Shown piece after piece: positions 60,782 to 64,000 of a stretch of DNA of 64,000 bases (its first letter is position 1; each line of letters starts with the position of its first letter). Origin of the DNA: Bacteroides fragilis (lineage in GTDB: Bacteria; Bacteroidota; Bacteroidia; Bacteroidales; Bacteroidaceae); NCBI RefSeq assembly GCF_002849695.1, contig NZ_CP018937.1:1426001-1490000 (forward strand), read 5' to 3'. The notes under the pieces were generated by a model. The model had not been told where the DNA came from, ran no database searches, and saw only the letters and a list, made by a program, of their open reading frames with translations. The position numbers and the translations under genes are program-made.

Positions 60782-61681
60782 ATGTTTTCTAAATTACTGT
60801 CTCGTTTGGTAAAGTTTATTATACCACTGATATCAATAATATCTCCCAAAGTGAGTGTTAAAATATTATACCGATTATGCTTTAAGCGGAATTTAAATTT
60901 AAAAAATCCTCAAACACTCAATGAAAAAATTCAGTGGTTAAAACTTAACTTATATAATAATGATCCACTTGTCAAAATATGTGCTGATAAATACACTGTG
61001 AGAGAATATATAAAATCTAAAGGGTGTGGAAGTATTTTGAATGATATATATGGTGTTTATAATAATGTAAATGAAATCCCATGGGATAAATTACCTGATA
61101 AATTTGTTTTAAAATGGAATTTCTGTAATGGATTTAATATTATCTGTCAAGATAAAAAGCTATTGAATATTACTAAAGTTTCAAAGCAATTGAGAGTTTG
61201 GGGAAAAAGTAATAAACATCTTTTGTATTCAGAATTTCAGTATAGAATCAAAAAAGAGCGGAAAATAATATGCGAACAGTTTATTGAACCTACAGAAGGA
61301 CACTCTTCATTAGAAGATTATAAGATCTATTGTTTTAATGGTGTAGCTGAATATGTAATGGTTTGCTATGGACGAGAATCGGGAGATCCTAAATTCTACT
61401 ATTTTGATAGGAACTGGACATTAATGAAATTAAGTGTAGACGCATTAAATATTTCTGATGATTTCTGTTTTCCTAAACCCAAAGGATTGGATGAGATGTT
61501 TTACTATGCTAATAAAATATCTAAGCCATTTCCATTTGTTAGAGCTGATTTTTACCTCCAAAATGGTAATGTTATATTTGGTGAATTAACCTTCACTCCT
61601 AGTGGAGGATTTGACACAAAACGAATATATGAAACTGACCTGCATTTGGGGCAGAAACTAATTCTTCCCAATATAATATAA
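60782..61681 (+). CDS. TupA-like ATP-grasp ligase, 299 aa
   Basis: Contains the TupA-type ATP-grasp signature: KNPQTLNEKIQWLKL near the N-terminus, CADKYTVREYIKSKG, LPDKFVLKWNFCNGFNII, ICEQFIEP, DYKIYCFNGVAEYVMVCYGR, and RADFYLQNGNVIFGELTFTPSGGFD, which holds the Mg/ATP-binding acidic residues. Members are annotated as glycosyltransferases in some databases, but the fold is that of carboxylate-amine ligases; TupA of Bacillus makes teichuronopeptide. The start at 60782 follows GCAGGAAGAAT; an in-frame ATG at 60764 is possible. It directly follows the opine-type dehydrogenase gene. Proposed role: amide-linking an amino acid or opine to a uronic acid. Confidence 0.8.
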   Translation: MFSKLLSRLVKFIIPLISIISPKVSVKILYRLCFKRNLNLKNPQTLNEKIQWLKLNLYNNDPLVKICADKYTVREYIKSKGCGSILNDIYGVYNNVNEIPWDKLPDKFVLKWNFCNGFNIICQDKKLLNITKVSKQLRVWGKSNKHLLYSEFQYRIKKERKIICEQFIEPTEGHSSLEDYKIYCFNGVAEYVMVCYGRESGDPKFYYFDRNWTLMKLSVDALNISDDFCFPKPKGLDEMFYYANKISKPFPFVRADFYLQNGNVIFGELTFTPSGGFDTKRIYETDLHLGQKLILPNII

Positions 61682-61690
61682 ATGTAATTT

Positions 61691-62917
61691 ATGACAAGGA
61701 AGTGTAAGATTTTATTGTTGACAAATATTTATCCATCACTTGATTTGGACTTATTAAATAGTACTAGCGTTTGTCATTATTTTGCTAGGGAGTGGGTCAA
61801 GTTGGGATGTGAGGTGAGAGTTATTTATAGTTATCCTATTTATATGAGATTTTTTCATTGGTTAGCACATGTTTTTGAAGCACGAATAGCAAGTAAAGGT
61901 GCGGCTTTTGTTGCTACAAAAAGAATCACCCAAGATACGACTTATGTTTTAGAGGGAGTTACTATACATCGTTTCCCTATTTATAAATTATTTCCCAGGA
62001 TGCAATATTCGCCTAAAAGAATTAATGTGCAAATTGATAAAATAATACAATCTAATTTGGAAGTTGGTTTTGTACCAGATATTATAACGGGACATTTCCC
62101 ATATCAAAATATTGAAATTATAAATAAGCTGAAAGAAATTTATGGTGCTAAAGCCTGTATGATTCTTCATGGTAATGGGGATAAGTTTAAAGAAATATAT
62201 CCTAATAACTATCGTCGGCTGATAGATCGAATTGATATATGGGGATATAGGTCATTACCAATAAAAAAACAATTTGAAAATCAATATGGCTCTCCCAAAA
62301 AGTCTTTTATGTGTTATTCAGGTATTCCTGAAAAATATTTAAATAATAAATCATGTAAAAATTTTAATCTTTTATGTAATCATTTTATATATGTTGGTTC
62401 GCTAATTAAACGCAAACATCCAGTTGCATTAATAACAGCTTTGAGAATTGCTTTTCCTTTAGATGATTTTGATTTAAATATAATAGGTAAAGGTGCAGAA
62501 GTAAAGAAAATAAAACGAATGATTCAATCATTTAACTTGGAATCTTGTATTCATTTATTGGGACATTTATCCCGAGAACAAGTTTTTGAAAAAATGACTG
62601 CTGCAGATTGCTTCGTTATGATAAGTGAAAATGAAACATTTGGACTAGTTTATTTAGAAGCTATGGCACAAGGATGTTTAGTTATTGCATCTGAAAGAGA
62701 AGGTATGGATGGAATTATAGAGCATGGTGTAAATGGATTTCTTTGTAAAGCTGGAGATGCTATTGAATTGTCAAATATAATAAAGCATATTAATAATTTA
62801 TCTATTGAAGAAAGAAAAGTTATTTCTTTTAATGCTTTGAATACTGTTCGTAATTTGACAGATAGGCGAGTGGCGCAATTATATTTGGATGCAATTACTG
62901 AAAATATAAATTTTTAA
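61691..62917 (+). CDS. Glycosyltransferase family 4-type protein, 408 aa
   Basis: GT-B-fold retaining glycosyltransferase. The N-terminal part starts ILLLTNIYPSLDLDLLNSTSVCHYFAREWVKLGCEVRVIY. The C-terminal donor-binding part has YVGSLIKRKHPVALITAL, IIGKGAEVKKIKRMI, LLGHLSREQVFEKM and the ENETFGLVYLEAMAQGCLVIAS motif (E-x7-E type), then NGFLCKAGD. The length is normal. It is 9 bases after the ligase gene and 12 before the dehydratase gene. Sugar specificity is unknown. Confidence 0.9.
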   Translation: MTRKCKILLLTNIYPSLDLDLLNSTSVCHYFAREWVKLGCEVRVIYSYPIYMRFFHWLAHVFEARIASKGAAFVATKRITQDTTYVLEGVTIHRFPIYKLFPRMQYSPKRINVQIDKIIQSNLEVGFVPDIITGHFPYQNIEIINKLKEIYGAKACMILHGNGDKFKEIYPNNYRRLIDRIDIWGYRSLPIKKQFENQYGSPKKSFMCYSGIPEKYLNNKSCKNFNLLCNHFIYVGSLIKRKHPVALITALRIAFPLDDFDLNIIGKGAEVKKIKRMIQSFNLESCIHLLGHLSREQVFEKMTAADCFVMISENETFGLVYLEAMAQGCLVIASEREGMDGIIEHGVNGFLCKAGDAIELSNIIKHINNLSIEERKVISFNALNTVRNLTDRRVAQLYLDAITENINF

Positions 62918-62929
62918 AATATATCTTGT

Positions 62930-63946
62930 ATGTTTAAAGACAAAGTACTTTTAATTACTGGTGGGACAGGCTCCTTTGGTAATGCGGTTTTGAAGAGATT
63001 TCTAGACTCAGATATAAAAGAGATTCGAATATTCTCTCGTGATGAAAAAAAACAGGACGATATGCGCCATCACCTTCAAAATAAGAAAGTTAAATTTTAT
63101 ATAGGTGATGTCCGTGATAAGCGTTCTGTAGATGGTGTTATGAAAGATGTGGATTATATTTTTCATGCTGCAGCTTTGAAACAAGTTCCCTCTTGTGAGT
63201 TTTTTCCTGTTCAAGCTGTTCGGACAAACGTATTAGGTACTGAGAATGTGCTTGATTCAGCCATCGAACATGGGGTCAAGAATGTAGTTGTGCTCTCGAC
63301 AGATAAAGCTTGTTATCCTATTAATGCTATGGGGATCAGTAAAGCTATGATGGAAAAGGTCGCTATTGCTAAAGGACGTCAAATGGGAGAGGGTGGTCAA
63401 ACTACCATCTGCTGTACCCGTTATGGCAATGTGATGGCAAGCCGCGGATCAGTGATTCCTTTGTGGGTGGAGCAAATGAAGGCCGGTAAGGATATCACAA
63501 TAACCGATCCGAACATGACCCGTTTTATGATGACACTGGATGATGCGGTTGATCTGGTGATTTATGCTTTTCAGCATGGGCATAATGGTGACTTGTTTGT
63601 CCAAAAAGCACCTGCAGCTACTCTTGATACGTTAGCCCGTTCTTTAAAGGAACTTTACAAAATGGATACCCCCGTACGTGTTATCGGTACACGCCATGGT
63701 GAGAAACTTTATGAATCATTAGTGACTCGTGAGGAAATGGCCAAGGCGGAAGATATGGGTAATTATTATCGGATACCTTGTGATGCCCGTGATCTTAATT
63801 ATGATAAATATTTTGTGGAAGGACAAGAGAAGGTCTCTAAATTCGAGGACTACCATTCACATAATACCCATCGTTTGGATGTGGACGGTATGAAACAGCT
63901 GTTATTAAAACTTGATATGATAAAAGAGGATGTATGCTTAAAGTAA
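62930..63946 (+). CDS. capE: UDP-GlcNAc 4,6-dehydratase (inverting), CapE/WbjB/FnlA type, 338 aa
   Basis: Cytoplasmic extended short-chain dehydrogenase that starts UDP-N-acetyl-L-fucosamine (or related 2,6-dideoxy sugar) synthesis. Visible: LITGGTGSFGNAVL (Gly motif 11-17), SRDEKKQDDMRH, YIGDVRDKRSV, FHAAALKQVP, LSTDKACYPINAMGISKAMMEK and TRYGNVMASRGSVIPLW. In the catalytic site the classical Tyr of YxxxK is Met134 (MGISK, Lys138), as known for CapE-type enzymes. The DNA becomes less AT-rich after about 63190, suggesting a junction between a variable centre and a more conserved gene end. It overlaps the next gene by 13 bases. Confidence 0.9.
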   Translation: MFKDKVLLITGGTGSFGNAVLKRFLDSDIKEIRIFSRDEKKQDDMRHHLQNKKVKFYIGDVRDKRSVDGVMKDVDYIFHAAALKQVPSCEFFPVQAVRTNVLGTENVLDSAIEHGVKNVVVLSTDKACYPINAMGISKAMMEKVAIAKGRQMGEGGQTTICCTRYGNVMASRGSVIPLWVEQMKAGKDITITDPNMTRFMMTLDDAVDLVIYAFQHGHNGDLFVQKAPAATLDTLARSLKELYKMDTPVRVIGTRHGEKLYESLVTREEMAKAEDMGNYYRIPCDARDLNYDKYFVEGQEKVSKFEDYHSHNTHRLDVDGMKQLLLKLDMIKEDVCLK

Positions 63947-64000
63947 TGACGATTGTCGGAACTCGTCCTGAGATCATAAAGTTGAGTCGTGTGATGGCTG
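63934..64000 (+). CDS. UDP-N-acetylglucosamine 2-epimerase family protein, 5' fragment
   Basis: An ATG at 63934, overlapping the dehydratase gene by 13 bases, opens MLKVMTIVGTRPEIIKLSRVM and continues past the window edge. GTRPEIIKLS is the N-terminal hallmark of WecB/CapG/FnlC epimerases. After a CapE-type dehydratase, the expected role is the 2-epimerisation that leads to UDP-L-FucNAc. Confidence 0.88.
   Translation, partial: MLKVMTIVGTRPEIIKLSRVMA

Overview
The window looks like a chromosome segment of Bacteroides fragilis or a very close relative. The evidence is: promoters of the Bacteroides type (TTTG, about 19-20 bases, TAnnTTTG); long runs of SusC/TonB-type outer-membrane proteins and lipoproteins; a HmuY-type heme operon; a fimbrillin array; and a capsule locus that opens with upxY-upxZ behind an invertible promoter whose inverted repeats carry AAACGTTCGT, the motif I remember for B. 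fragilis Mpi-controlled inversions. The species call is inference from these features, not a database match.

Layout. 1-14165 is a co-directional surface-fibre locus. It holds the tail of one fimbrillin gene and nine tandem Mfa/Fim-like fimbrillin lipoprotein genes (one broken by a one-base loss in a G run), then an OmpA-like/TPR accessory protein, a BACON/FISUMP-like protein and a small unknown. Two fimbrillins carry an extra C-terminal FISUMP-like domain. 14275-26320 is a mixed housekeeping and envelope region: thioredoxin-fold protein, Tex, an orphan sensor kinase with a periplasmic binding domain, a 5'-nucleotidase, free-methionine-sulfoxide reductase, a His-rich small protein followed by a TonB receptor, a creatininase-family hydrolase and a Crp/Fnr regulator. 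26536-26880 is a tRNA-Ser/tRNA-Glu unit with a clear promoter and terminator.

26895-49536 starts with a MATE exporter. A leftward heme-type operon follows (LRR lipoprotein, calycin-like protein, small lipoprotein, TonB receptor, HmuY, membrane protein), then a lone outer-membrane beta-barrel gene whose promoter shares a phased palindrome with the heme operon. Next come a small lipoprotein, a second MATE exporter, a YidE/AspT-type transporter, class III fructose-bisphosphatase, a surface-repeat protein, an acyl-CoA synthetase and the gmd-fcl pair for GDP-L-fucose.

49645-64000 leads into the capsule locus: an AAA ATPase with an altered P-loop, a repeat-rich spacer, three small leftward genes (one frameshifted), and a 181-bp segment between 19-bp perfect inverted repeats. 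Its single good promoter points away from the capsule genes, so the assembly shows the OFF state. Then come upxY, upxZ, UDP-glucose dehydrogenase, flippase, polymerase, glycosyltransferases, an opine-type dehydrogenase, a TupA-like ATP-grasp ligase, a CapE-type dehydratase and the start of a UDP-GlcNAc 2-epimerase. The trio of UDP-glucuronate synthesis, opine dehydrogenase and ATP-grasp ligase suggests a capsule in which a uronic acid is amidated with an opine or amino acid. This is the most interesting biochemical proposal in the window.

The intergenic spaces contain at least six members of a degenerate palindrome family built on CACAGAG/CTCTGTG or related arms, several of them at gene ends.
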